From NCBI GenBank assembly GCA_958450325.1, contig OY288245.1, positions 61,925,441 to 61,989,440 of the forward strand: DNA of 64,000 bases, written 5' to 3'. This DNA comes from Agrostemma githago (lineage: Eukaryota > Streptophyta > Magnoliopsida > Caryophyllales > Caryophyllaceae). The translations under genes were made by a program, and so were the position numbers. Numbering within the stretch: position 1 is the first letter of the stretch; each line of letters opens with the position of its first letter. Positions 12,401 to 24,024 of the stretch are shown here, in pieces. The notes beneath the pieces are model-generated. The model saw only the letters and a program-made list of their open reading frames with translations. It did no database searches and was not told the origin of the DNA.

Positions 12401-13604
12401 GTCGTCGGCGTTTCAGCTGGATCGTCGGCGCTTTATAACATGAATTGACGCATTTGCCCCTTCTTTAACTTACCTCATTAACCTTACTAATTACATTTTG
12501 AATAATGTTACCAATTATATTAACATTACTAATTACTCGATAATGTGACGGTTTTTGTTTTTTCTAAAACCGTCTTCTCCGCAATTTTTTGTCCTAGTTT
12601 ATGGGTTATGGTCCCTCCACCACCCCACACTTCATTACTCTATTCTTGACGTTCGATTATAACCATCGCATGACGTTCGATTCTCTAGTGACGGTCTTTT
12701 TTTAATTTGACGTAGAAAAAAGACGAACTATAATACGTAATAAAGTGCAAAATGTGAGAGTATCACGTTTTAGGGATCTGTAAAACGTGAAAATGTCACG
12801 TTTTACGGATCAGTAAAACGTGAGAAAGTCACGTTTTACGGATCAGTAAAACGTGACACTTTCACGTTTTGCGGATCTATTAAAACGTGACACTTTCACG
12901 TTTTACAGATCGGTAAAACGTGACTTTCCCACGTTTTGCAGATCGCTGAAACGTGAAATGTTCACGTTTTGTCTTTTTTTTTTTTAGCGTGGTTTAACGT
13001 GTTTTATACTTAAAATTATAAAAAAAACGTCAAAACGTGAGAAATTTACGTTTCACCGATCTGCAAAACGTGAGTTTCTCACGTTTCACCGATCGGCAAA
13101 ACGTGAGTTTCTCACGTTTCACCGATCGGCAAAACGTGAGTTTCTCACGTTTTGCCGATCGGTGAAACGTGAGAAACTCACGTTTTGCTGATCGGTGAAA
13201 CGTGAATTTCTCATGTTTTGTCTCCGTTTCATGCTATTTCCGGGTTTTTGATTATTCCGACAAATTCTCCCTACAATCCGTCAACTAATCTCTAATCATG
13301 CCGCAAACAACAAATTGAAAAACCGTTAAATTGAAAATTTGTGACAAATTTAAACTCGAAAACAAAAAATTAGACTTAAATAAAAACCAATCAATTATAT
13401 TATTGATTATTAGAAAAAGATTTCCGAGGTCCATGGGGAAACGTGTCACATAAACCGTTCAATTTACGTGATAAATTAATACTCCGAAACGTAAGATTAG
13501 ATTTATATACAAAAACCAATTAATTATATTAACGATTATTATACAAGGGCAATACGGTAAAATCACGTATAAAGCGCCGACGATCCAGCTGAAACGCCGA
13601 CGAC
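12401..13604. mobile_element. Terminal-inverted-repeat element (MITE-like, 1.2 kb) carrying an ACGT array
   Basis: Left end 12401-12437 and right end 13568-13604 are inverted copies of about 37 bp, beginning GTCGTCGGCGTTTCAGCTGG and containing a second GTCGGCG unit followed by GCTTTATA. The interior has no coding capacity. It holds the 33-bp-period array described next and two similar AT-rich blocks at about 13373 and 13500. No target duplication is evident, so superfamily is unknown. It lies upstream of the AHP start codon. Confidence 0.65.
12764..13215. repeat. 33-bp near-palindromic tandem array of CACGTTT/AAACGTG
   Basis: CACGTTT recurs every 33 bp at 12764, 12797, 12830, 12863, 12897, 12930 and 12963, alternating with AAACGTG. 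The linkers are GATC[AG]GT-like and AGAAAGT/ACTTTC-like. After a 60-bp gap with a T run, a second block runs from about 13034 to 13215. Because the unit is almost its own reverse complement, array orientation is ambiguous. Over 20 ACGTG-type cores are present. Confidence 0.85.
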
Positions 13605-13854
13605 CCAAATGAATTGCTACTCCTCCGATTTCGTAAGTTCTTCCCCTTTATTTTATTTTTAAAAATTAAGTCTCTTTCGTCCATTTAATTTTTTACCCTT
13701 CCTATAAATGGACAATCCAATCAATTCTTTATATTCTTTTTTTGGCAAAAAATTGTACCCTTACTTTTACTATTTTTCTTAAAAGTGGTGAAAAAAGTAG
13801 GTAAATGATTGAATGGATGGAAGGGAAAATTATTAAAGTGTTATGGTGGATTGA

Positions 13855-13940
<86 letters not shown>

Positions 13941-14013
13941 TGATTAAAGGGAAGATCATTCAAAATAAGAGAGATTATATATCTATAGCCCCTCTTTTTA
14001 AATCATTTTTTTA
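13605..14013. other. spacer with (TA)n microsatellite
   Basis: Contains a pure TA run of 78 bp at 13858-13935. Open frames across it on both strands encode only alternating Ile-Tyr and are artefacts. No gene seen. Confidence 0.8.
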
Positions 14014-15026
14014 GGGTTATTTAACAACAATAATACCAACTATAGGGCATCTTCCCAAAATAATATCAATTTTAATAAATCTGAGAATAATACGTATTAT
14101 TGGAGTAGTTAAACAAGAGTAGTATAGGTGACCGGTTACCTGTAGAACCCTTCCACCTTCCTTTTTCACCTTTAATATTATTTAACGGCAATAATACCAA
14201 CTATAGACCGTCTTCCAAAAATAATTCCAATTTTAATAAATTAGAGAATAATACGTATTTTTGGAGTAGTTAAACCAGAGTAGTATAGATGACCAGTTAG
14301 CAGTAGAACCCGTTCACCTTCCTTTTTCGCATTTAATTTATTTCATATTACTTCACTCTCTTTCACCTACTCAGTGTACGGGCCATTAAACGTCATTCAT
14401 GTCATCTGTCTTCCTCTTTCTTCAAGTCTTCATCCTCACCAAATCTAGCTAACAACACAATCGTACACCAAAATCAACACGTTAATCTAAACGAACCGTA
14501 TAGAAAAAAAAAACTGAAGAAGGATGAAGGGTAATGGAGAGAGAGAATGAAGGAGAGAAGTAAGGAGGAGTAGACCTGACAAAAATGACCCGACCCGACA
14601 CCCGAATTGAAGACTTGATTTTGACCCGTAATTCGAATTGACCCGAGCTAACATAAAACTGACCCGACTATTATTATAGAAAATAAGTCGATATCCCTGA
14701 AAAAGATGAAAACAACAAACCCGAGGATGAATAGAACCCGAAATTATCCGACCCGACCCGAAGTCAACCCGATTATTATAATACGAAAATGACCTGACCC
14801 GAATCTAACCCGACACGGTTTACCTGTTATCCAGGTCTAAGTAGGAGGATGAAGGATAAGTAGCAGGTCAAATATTAATTAGGTGACCTGCTGTTGCAGG
14901 TTATATAGTCATTTATACTACTCTTGTTTAACTACTTCAATAATACATATTATTCTCAGATTTATTGAAATTGGTATTATTTTAGGAAGACGCCCTATAG
15001 TTGGTATTATTGTCGTTAAATAACCC
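14014..15026. mobile_element. Mutator-like non-autonomous element (1,013 bp) with long TIRs
   Basis: The left end GGGTTATTTAACAACAATAA and the right end read on the minus strand, GGGTTATTTAACGACAATAA, begin inverted repeats of about 130 bp with only a few differences. Flanking 9-mers ATTTTTTTA (14005-14013) and TTTTTTTTA (15027-15035) match at 8 of 9 positions, fitting the 9-bp duplication of Mutator elements, though the T runs weaken this. A second direct copy of the left TIR lies inside at about 14176-14312. The middle has ACCCGACCCGA-rich sequence (14586-14850) and no open frame of note. Confidence 0.7.
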
Positions 15027-15117
15027 TTTTTTTTAATTCCCAAATCAGGTGTTACTCATTATTATTAATCAAATCAATCGTAGCCAAGCTAGCAATGTTC
15101 GGAGATAGGAGATCCTT

Positions 15118-15467
15118 TCACACAACTCGACCAGGAAATGTAACATGAGGAGCAAGCTTATGTGCTACTTTATTTAGTTTACGACTAACAAATAACCAAG
15201 CAATATTATCAAAATTACTCGACAAAGAACGTATCTCTTCCAAGATGAGAAACATCTCGCTTCATCTTTCTTTGCCTTTCTGCAACGCTTTCACGAGTAC
15301 TTTACAGTCACTTTCGAACTCAACACGTCTGTGTCCTCTCCACTTAGCTTCAGTCACAACCTCGAGTAACGCCTCAGCTTCCGCTTCGTTAGTCGCTAAT
15401 GTCGTTGTCTTCATTCCCACGATCACCGAACAAAATTCTCTCTATTTTCCTCTGCACACCGCCCCGT
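15118..15467 (-). pseudogene. RNase H-like (RVT_3, LINE-type) domain remnant
   Basis: The minus-strand translation shows ATNEAEAEALLEVVTEAKW, FESDCKVLVKALQKG, ILEEIRSLSSNF and SRKLNKVAHKLA. These are the helix and catalytic-Asp blocks of the RNase H domain that ends many plant LINE polyproteins and related host proteins. In-frame stops lie at 15442-15444 (TAG) and 15262-15264 (TGA); the terminal stop is at 15118. Nothing else of the LINE, such as RT, is visible nearby. Confidence 0.72.
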
Positions 15468-15990
15468 AGCTCGATCCCCTCCATTACCTACACCTACATC
15501 ACATCTCACCTTAACCCACCCTTATTATAGAAGTTGCTCGACCGACTGACTCTGCTTGTTCCCGGCGGGGAGCTCATGGAGATCCGCCATGGCGGGACAA
15601 GTCGAATGCTAGGAATATCGCGGTGCTAGAGGATAAGGAGGCGACTCAAGGCAACGTCAGTAAGCGTTTGACCAAAGACAGTGTTACCGATCCTAGTGCC
15701 GTCAGTTCATTTAAACGGGTCAAGACTGACAAAACCCATATTGAAAGTGTGAGTGATGAGTGGAAATGTGATTGGTTGGGCTCGTCTTTGGCTAGGGTGG
15801 TGGAAGCTTGTGTTCGGAGGGGTCGATGGTGAGAGACCCGGACAAGCACACCTGAATGGCAAGAAAAAGGGGAAAGTTGGACTGGTAGAGTCCAGTCGTT
15901 TAGTACTATGTTCTATTGGAATAATTGATATTATGTGGCATATTAGTACTTGTGTTTTTTTTGTAGGGTTTTGACACGTTGTCATTTTTC
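15468..15990 (+). other. unidentified sequence with plus-strand coding-like stretch
   Basis: From about 15560 a plus-strand frame contains LEDKEATQGNVSKRL, SFKRVKTDKTH and SDEWKCDWLGSSLARVVEA before a stop at 15830. A basic stretch NGKKKGKV with a stop near 15890 follows in another frame. Position and strand are those expected for the antisense gene of the degenerate Tat element C, and B and D end in a similar KDKGKGK tail, but I cannot align the body. Treat as unknown. Confidence 0.25.
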
Positions 15991-16097
15991 GGGGTAGCCG
16001 AATTTCGGATGCTCGATGTATAGGGTCTCGACAAATGCTCGATTTAACTGATTTTTTTTATTAATGAGAAGCACATATTTTTTTTATCAATTTTTTA

Positions 16098-16355
16098 TGG
16101 TGGCTCGCAACTCGATTCTTCATTTTACCCGGAGCGTCCTTTTGGGTTTTCACTCCGTCTTCGGCTCACCTTTTCGTTTAGTTTTTTTTTGTTTTTTTTA
16201 CGGCTCGCAACTCGATTCTTCATTTTGCCTAGAGCGCCCTTTCAGGTTTTCACTCCGTCCTCGGCTCGTCATTTTTTTTACGACGGCTCGCCACTCGTTT
16301 CTTCATTTTACCCGGGGCTCCCTTTCGGGTTTTCACCCCGTCCTCGGCTCGTCGT
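16098..16355. repeat. three imperfect tandem units
   Basis: The segment GGCTCGCAACTCG..CTTCATTTT..GGGTTTTCACTCCGTCCTCGGCTC occurs three times, starting near 16101, 16201 and 16276. It lies in what should be the noncoding 3' part of Tat element C. Confidence 0.7.
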
Positions 16356-16399
16356 TTGTAGTTCGTCATTGAAATCACTCGTTAACCGGAACGCGGGGG

Positions 16400-17015
16400 A
16401 GGAGTTCCGATTTCCATGTGAATCGAGTAATCAATTTTTTTTTTTTTTTTGTTGGTTGTACCCTTGGAAGGGTTGCCTACGTATCCATGTTTAGATGGAA
16501 TCAAACCATGTTCGAAGTTCATATTAGATGAGAGTGATTTTGCTTTAGACTCGTTATGCCAATTATCGATGCGAATTATTTTTAAGCGTTTTGCATAGGT
16601 TTTCACCCTAGTTTAGAGATCAGGATGAGGTTGCGGAGGAGATTAGGAGTAGTATCATTTGAGTTGGTTCATGTTGGTTGGAGTCGAGAACTCTCGACTG
16701 TCTAGGTCAGTAAGGATCACGGCGCCCCCTGCGAGTATCTTCTTGACGAGGTTGGGGCCCGCCCAATTTAGTTTGAATTTCCCTCTAGGGTCGACGAGAA
16801 GGGGTGCTCTAATGGATTTGACCACTAAGTCTCCCTCGTGTATGTTTCGTGATTTGACTCGTTTGTTAAAGACTCGTTGTATTTTTTGTTGGTAGGCTTG
16901 CATGTTGGACAGTGCGTGTATTCTACGCTCATCTAGGAGTACTAGCTCATCGTAACGTTTTTGGTTCCATTCTTCTTCGGGAATGCCGCTTCCGGCTAGT
17001 ATCCTTAGTGAGATT

Positions 17016-17017
<2 letters not shown>
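16400..17017 (-). pseudogene. pol: Tat element C: 3' noncoding block and integrase C-terminal end
   Basis: The minus-strand frame from about 17010 to the stop at 16655 reads LLDERR-like, then KIQRVFNKRVKSRNIHEGD, WAGPNLVKKILAGGAVILTD and NMNQLK, clearly homologous to the pol ends of B (32407) and D (51451). The block at 16450-16500 (GGTTGTACCC..GGGTTGCCTACGTATCC) is the conserved sequence also found beyond pol in B and D. The fragment stops at a TA run; the next pol segment resumes at 44686, after the nested insertions. Confidence 0.82.
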
Positions 17018-17055
<38 letters not shown>

Positions 17056-17073
17056 CTTTTTTCGAGCGATCTC
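17018..17073. other. (TA)n microsatellite and short linker
   Basis: A TA run at 17018-17052 followed by 21 bp up to the left LTR of element A. The last five bases, ATCTC at 17069-17073, are the left copy of A's target duplication. Confidence 0.75.
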
Positions 17074-18613
17074 TGTAACACCCCGTTATTTTCTGAGTCA
17101 TTTTTAAGGAGTTACTTTTCTATTTCATTTAAATCGGGTTTTACGTTGGACGATATTATTTTTAAAATTTAAGTATTTTGGACTTTCTTAAAATAAATGG
17201 ATTTTGGACTCTTTTCCTAAAAGCGGAACGTTTAGTTCTAAACCGATTTTGTTTCAGTTGGACTTCAACTTAGAGTCAAAAGGAAAAAAACTAATAATAA
17301 AACCTAATTCTTTTTGAACCCATCCCACCATGTCCTTTTCCTCCCCAATAATTTCTCAGTTATTTTGCTATTACTCTGCCGCCATTCCTCTCAATTCCAA
17401 CTTTTCTATTTGTCAAGAAATCTACCCGAATCCTAGTTTACAACTACGTGTTTTTACATCCGTCTTCATCAAAATCGTAAGTACTTTAACCTATTATCTC
17501 TTTTTTTTCTTATAATTATTGGACCAAATATTAAGTATGTCTAAACATCTTAAATTTTCTATCATTTTATTTTATTTTTCGGTTAAAACCGTTCTTTTCG
17601 TGACATAAATTGGGTTTTGGTGTCGGGTTCGCTAATTTTCGTGCGGGTTACAGATAGTTTCGTATTTTGGGTTTGATGATGATAATGATTGAGGATGATG
17701 GTGAGTAGAATTGTATATAGTAGAAATTTGTAATGGGGGCACGCGTTGGATGAAAACAAAAAAAAATAGAGAAGATGAAGTAGTGTGCTGGAACATTGAA
17801 TTGAATTGGATTACTGTAGGCTTTGGAGTGTGCACATGGAGGGATATTACAAGTGAGACCATGAGATAAGGAGTAGAGTTGTATTTACAGGAGGTACCGG
17901 ATGTTGTTAAATTAATAGGTCGAGTGCTTTAGTTCCTAATCACGTTTAAGGTTTTATATGAGAGTAAGTTTTGTATTTAAATCAGATTAGATTATTAAAT
18001 CAGTTATATTATTTGTAGCTTGTGGGTTCGAGGAGAAAGAGTTCTTGGATTAATAATAGCTGAGTTTTGTCCGCCTTGAGAGGTAAGGACGTTTTACCCT
18101 TTTCACTTTTAAGTAAAGAGCATGTCGATCAAAATATATTTTTATAACGGTTTTGTAAATTATTTCGTCGATCGTTAATATTTTTATAATACTCGTAATG
18201 TTTGGATATTGAACTTTGTGACACGACTCACATATTGGTACTATTTTGGTAAAAAATTTAGTAACTTATAACAGACTCTGGGAGTTCTGTTGGTCTAGAC
18301 GGTTTTAAGGTGCGTCTAAGACGTTCCTGGGACTTTGTCCCGAAACTATTTTTGAGTGAGGATTGTCCGGCCCTCACTCGCTAGGGAGTTAGACTTTCTC
18401 TTTTAACAGTTTCATCCTACTGGCTGTCCAAATGTGAGAGGTGCGCACTATTTTGAGTCTAGCTAAGCACAGGTGGTTACCTCTAGACCGTGCAAGGGTA
18501 GGACCTTAGCACACAGGTTGCGAAAAATATATATATATATTGGTTGGTTTGATTTTGACTATTATTTTTATGGTATTCTGGTATTTAAACGATGGTTTTA
18601 TTTCTGATTTCAG

Positions 18614-18652
<39 letters not shown>

Positions 18653-19097
18653 TCACGAATTATTACATTATTATACTTTTACTCAGCTTTGCTGACGTCC
18701 TTTTTGTTTTGGGTCGTTCCCCCGCTGGAATCTGTACCTATTTGTGTTTTTGGGTACAGCTGATAGGTACACTTGATTTGCTGCATGGGTGCATTCTGGT
18801 ATCGGGTTATGCTGAGCGAGGAAGGACTTTTATTATTTAACTTGACTCCAAACTATTTATATTATTATTGGATTTATTATTATTGGTTTGCTATTGTTTT
18901 AAACCGTTTTGGATTTTGTAAGACTTAAGACTTCTGCTGCAACGTTTCTATTTTATTAGCTATCAAATTTCTATTTTTATTCATTTATTATTTATCCTTT
19001 TCCTTGCACTTGGCTCGGTAACCTAAGTGTGGAGTAACAGCTTTGAGTTTTCCGTTTTGGTTTATTATTTTGGTTGCGAAAATTTAGGGCTGTTATA
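17074..19097 (+). repeat. Element A 5' LTR (2,024 bp)
   Basis: Starts TGTAACACCCCG and ends GGGCTGTTATA, two bases before the primer-binding site. Contains a (TTA)n microsatellite at about 18617-18650 whose length differs from the 3' LTR copy, and a short ATATATATAT tract near 18529. Confidence 0.92.
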
Positions 19098-19099
19098 GT

Positions 19100-19112
19100 T
19101 GGTATCAGAGCC
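19100..19112 (+). other. Element A primer-binding site
   Basis: TGGTATCAGAGCC is complementary to the 3' end of plant initiator methionine tRNA, the usual primer of copia elements and chromoviruses. It lies two bases from the LTR. Confidence 0.9.
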
Positions 19113-19379
19113 ATAGGTTTTCCAAAATGTTTTGCAAATTTTGAAATGGTTTTAAAAAAAAACTTTTTCCTTTATATATATAAAAAAAACAAAGTGTTGG
19201 GTGGTTTAGGTGCATTGCATACGCATGATTTATATATTCATACTTGTGTATATATGGTAATATTTTGTGCTATTACCCTTACCTATGAATGCAACTTATG
19301 TTATTAATTGTGATATTATTTGTGATAGAACGGTCTTATGCTTGTACTTAATAGAACCTTGTTTATATCTATAGTAATC

Positions 19380-22300
19380 ATGCCTCCACGAAGGGAAAAT
19401 GAAAACAACAATATTGATATGACTGCTATGGTGACGCAACTTATAGCTCAAAACACAGTTCTTGTCGAAGTTGTGCAACAAATGACTATGGTTGCGCGGA
19501 ATATGAATGAGAGGGTTGACAATGAAAACGATCCTACACCTACTGTCGTCGGGATGTCCGAAGCGGTACAGAAGAAGAGGTCGTCGTCTTTTACTGAGAA
19601 AGGGGATCCTACTGAGCTAGATAATTGGATTAGGGAGATCGAGAAAATTTTCTTGGTTGTTGGGTGCCCACATGAGTTTCAGGCTAGGATCGCTGTCTTC
19701 TACCTGAAAGAGGAGGCAGATATATGGTGGCAGACTGTGAAAGATGATTTTATGAAACCTAAGAGGGTGAGAAATGCAAATGGTACCATCGTACTTCATG
19801 ATAAAGACTGGGATGATCTTAAAGACTTACTTGAGAAAGAATTTTTCCCCGAACATGTGAAGAACCAGAAACTGGCTGAATTTGGGGATCTAAAGCAGAC
19901 AGAGGAGATGAGTGTGAAGGATTTTTATAACAAATTCATTGAACTTAGCAGGTTCGCTATGGAGTTGGTGCCGACTGAGCGAATTAAAGCGGCAAGATTT
20001 GAGGATAAGTTAAATTGGAAGATTAAGGGTAGGTTTGCTGGGGAGACCTTCACTTCATTGAGGGATATTTATGCTAGAGCTGTGAACATTGAGAGGAGTA
20101 ACCAAAAAATGGAGGCTGAGTTGGGAACTAGTGTGACCAAAAATAGGGAGTATCAGGGGAGTCAATCTGACACCGCCTCTAAGAGAGGAAGTTTCCATAA
20201 TAATAACAACCCTCAGAATAAGTCTCGATCTTTTGGCGGGAATGTGAAAGAAGAAGGGAATAACTGGAATGGTAAAAGTCAGGGGACAGGGCAAGTTTTT
20301 ACCAGACACTATTACTGCAAGATATGCAAAGGAGATCACCCAGGAGTTGACTGTCAGGGAAATAGGGTGACATGCCACTGGTGTGGAAAATTGGGACACC
20401 GTGAGTTTGAATGTACTAATAAGAAGGCAGGACAACCCCGTAGTGCACAATCTGCCAGTGTGAGTGTGAATCAGGGTAACCGATTTCAGGGTCAGGGAAG
20501 AACACAGAGTTATGGTGGATCTGCATCTAATAACACTTATAAGAACCCCGCTCCGACTCAGGGCAACACTACAACAACTAGTAAGCCCGCAGGACAAGTG
20601 AATGGGACACAGAGTACTAAGAAGCCCACTGGGAAGCTCTATGCCATGAAAAGAGAAGAAGCAGAAAATACAGACATCGTTTCGGGTAACTTTCTTGTGA
20701 ATTCTATTTCAGCTCATGTTCTGTTTGATTCTGGTGCATCTCACTCTTTTATTTCAACTAAGTTTATGGATAAAATGAATGTTGAACCTAGTGAAATTGT
20801 GGATTATGATTTTGCCATGCCATCTGGGGACTTAGTGAACTGTAAAAGAATTTTTAAGGATGTGTCTGTATTTATTGGTGATCATGATTTTAAGGCAAAC
20901 CTGATAGAGTTTTCGTTACCTCACTTTGATGTGATTTTGGGGATGGATTGGCTCGGGTCTCACTGGGCTAATATTGATTGTGCACAGAGTAAAGTTTCCT
21001 TGAGAGGGCCTAAAAATGTGAGAGTATCTTATAGGAGTCAGGTAAAGGGTCATAGAGTGAAACTTATTTCTGCTATGAAAGTGAAAAAGCATTTATCTAG
21101 GGGAGCTGAGTTGATTTTGTGTCATGTAAAAGATTTAAGGGTTGAATATCCTGACTTGAGTGAAGTTCCAGTAGTGAGTGAGTTTGTTGATGTGTTTCCT
21201 GAGGAAATACCGGGAATGCCTCCTGCTAGAGAAGTTGAGTTTCAAATCGACTTAGTGCCAGGGACGGGTCCAATTGCTAAATCACCATATCGAATGGCAC
21301 CGTTAGAAATGCAAGAACTTAAGAAACAATTAGATGAATTGATGGAGAGAGGGTATATTAGGCCTAGTGTGTCGCCTTGGAGTGCCCCTGTTTTATTTGT
21401 GAAAAAGAAATATGGAACTTTGAGGTTATGTATTGATTACCGGGAATTGAACCAAGTTACTATCAAGAATAGGTATCATTTACCTAGGATTGATGATTTG
21501 TTTGACCAGTTGAAGGGAGCTTCTGTTTTCTCTAAAATTGACCTGCGATCTGGGTATCATCAATTGAAGATAGCACCTGAGGATGTACCTAAGACTGCAT
21601 TTTCCACTAGATATGGCCATTATGAGTTTACTGTGATGCCTTTTGGGTTGACTAATGCACCTTGATGAACCGAAGTTTTAGGACTTACCTAGATAAATTT
21701 GTTGTGGTGTTCATTGATGACATACTGATTTATTTGAGGAGTGAGGATGAGCATGAGGAACATTTACGTATTGCCTTAGGTATTCTGAGAGAAAATAGTT
21801 GTATGCCAAATTTTCGAAATATGAGTTCTGGTTGGATCAAGTAGCTCTTCTGGGGCATATTATATCTAAGGATGGGGTATCAGTAGATCCTGCTAAGATT
21901 AAAGCTGTTAAGGAGTGGCCTAGACCGAAATCTGTGACTGAAATTCGTAGCTTTTTGGGTTTAGCCGGTTACTATAGGAGATTTGTAAAAGATTTTTCTA
22001 AAATAGCTAGACCAATGACCACACTGATGAGGAAAGCCACAAAATTCCATTGGGATGAGGGATGTGAGGAGTCGTTTCAGATTTTGAAGGAGAAGTTGAC
22101 CACTGCTCCGGTGTTAGCCTTACCGGATGGAAATGAAGCTTATGAAGTTTATACAGATGCATCTAAGAATGGGTTAGGTTGTGTTCTTATGCAGAATAGG
22201 AGAGTGATTGCCTATGCTTCTAGGCAGTTGAAACCTTATGAAGAGAATTATCCCACTCACGATTTAGAATTAGCAGCCGTAGTCTTTGCCTTGAAAATTT

Positions 22301-24024
22301 GGAGACATTATTTGTTTGGTGTGCCCTTTGAGGTTTTCTCTGATCACAAAAGCTTAAAATATATATTCACTCAAAAGGAGCTTAATATGAGACAGAGGAG
22401 GTGGTTAGAGTTGATTAAGGACTACGAGGTCGAGATTCAGTATCATGAAGGAAAGGCTAATGTGGTGGCCGATGCATTAAGTAGAAAATCTCTCCATACG
22501 ATACAGTTAGTGATGAACCGTGATAAGCTGATGGAAGAATTTAGGAACTTTGCGATCCAAATGGCAAAACCAGGGACCCCATCTAATGTGTTATCTGTTG
22601 AGAGCGATTTGATAGAGGAGATTAGAGAATTGCAAGTTGGTGATAAATATTTGCAGGATGAGTTAGTGAATGAGCCTACTTTGTTCTGGCGCGACAAGAG
22701 TGGATTGATTAAGGTTCATGATAGGGTTTGTGTGCCTAACCACTGGGAAATTAAGGAAAGAATAATGACTGAGGCACATGCAACACCGTATTCTGTTCAT
22801 CCTGGGGGTGATAAAATGTATGAGGATTTGAAACTAGCATTTTGGTGGTCCGGTATGAGGAAACATATTGCAGATTTTGTGTCTCGATGCTTGATATGTC
22901 AGAAGGTTAAGAGTGAACACAGAAGACCTCAAGGGAAGTTGCAACCTTTAGAGGTTCCCGAGTGGAAGTGGAGTTAAATCTCCATGGATTTTGTAGCTGG
23001 TTTGCCAAGGTCACAGAAGGGTAATAATATGATTTGGGTGATAAATGATAGGCTGACTAAGTGTGCACATTTTATTCCGATGGAAGATACCTGGAAGAAG
23101 AAGCAACTTGCTGATGCTTATGTACATCATGTGGTAAGACTTCATGGAGTTCCTAAGGATATTGTGTCAGATAGGGATGCCAGATTTGTTTCAATATTTT
23201 GGGAGAAACTTCAGACAGCTTTAGGAACCAAACTTAATATGAGCACGGCATTTCATCCAGCTACCGATGGTCAGACTGAAAGAACAAATCAAATACTTGA
23301 GGATATGTTGCGAGCTTATATCTTACAATTTCAGGGAGGTTGGGAGGATAAGTTAGATCTTATTGAGTTCTCTTATAATAACAGTTATCAGGCTACAATT
23401 CAGATGACACCATTCGAGGCATTGTACGGACGCAAGTGTAGAAGTCCGGTATGTTGGGGTGATATTAGTGAGCATGTGATTCTAGGGCCTGAGATGATCA
23501 CTGAAATGGTTGAGAATGTTAGGATTATACAGGACAGGATGAAAGCAGCACAAGACCGTCAGAAGAGTTATGCTGATAAGACTCGTAGGCACGTGGAATT
23601 TGAGGTTGGTGACAAAGTTCTTTTGCGTGTCTCGCCTACTAAAGGAGTAATGCGGTTCGGTAAGAAGGGCCAATTGAGCCCAAAGTTTATTGGTCCGTAT
23701 GAAATTTTGGAGCGTATTGGCGAGGTGGCTTATCGACTTGATTTACCAGCTGATCTAGAACGAGTGCATAATGTATTCCATGTTTCCCGGCTAAGGAAAT
23801 ACATCAGTGATCCATCACATGTGTTAGACCCGGAGACTATTGAGCTTGATGAGACTATGACTTACGAGGAGACTCCTATTCAGATTTTGGATAGTAAGGT
23901 GCGTAAAACCCGTAGAACCAAAACAAGAATGGTCAAAGTTTTGTGAAATAATAACAATGTGGGGGAGGCTACTTGGGAAGTTGAGTCAGCCATGAAAGAA
24001 AAATACCCTCATCTTTTTGCCTAA
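19380..24024 (+). pseudogene. gag-pol: Element A gag-pol (chromovirus polyprotein, four lesions)
   Basis: Start chosen at 19380 (MPPRRENEN), as usual for Tekay gag; an upstream in-frame ATG at 19338 adds 14 unlike residues. In order: gag domain (about residues 60-230), two zinc knuckles (CKICKGDHPGVDC and CHWCGKLGHREFEC, near 315-345), aspartic protease (LFDSGASH, near 448), RT (with VFIDDILIY), RNase H (YTDASKNGLG), integrase (HHCC then D,D,E with HPATDGQTERTNQ) and chromodomain. Lesions: a deletion of about 16 nt just before 21663 giving TGA, a one-base loss near 21797, an in-frame TAA at 22975-22977 and an in-frame TGA at 23944-23946. The original stop is at 24022-24024. Confidence 0.92.

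Noticed and set aside
12764..13215. Regularly spaced repeats resembling a CRISPR array
   Set aside because: Plant nuclear DNA; the units are contiguous near-palindromes without unique spacers or cas genes.
13729..14014. Open frames rich in alternating Ile and Tyr on both strands
   Set aside because: Produced by the TA microsatellite.
17074..19097. Repeated Tyr-rich frame near 18592 and again near 26219 as a possible small gene
   Set aside because: Both copies lie at the same place in the two LTRs of element A and span a TTA microsatellite.
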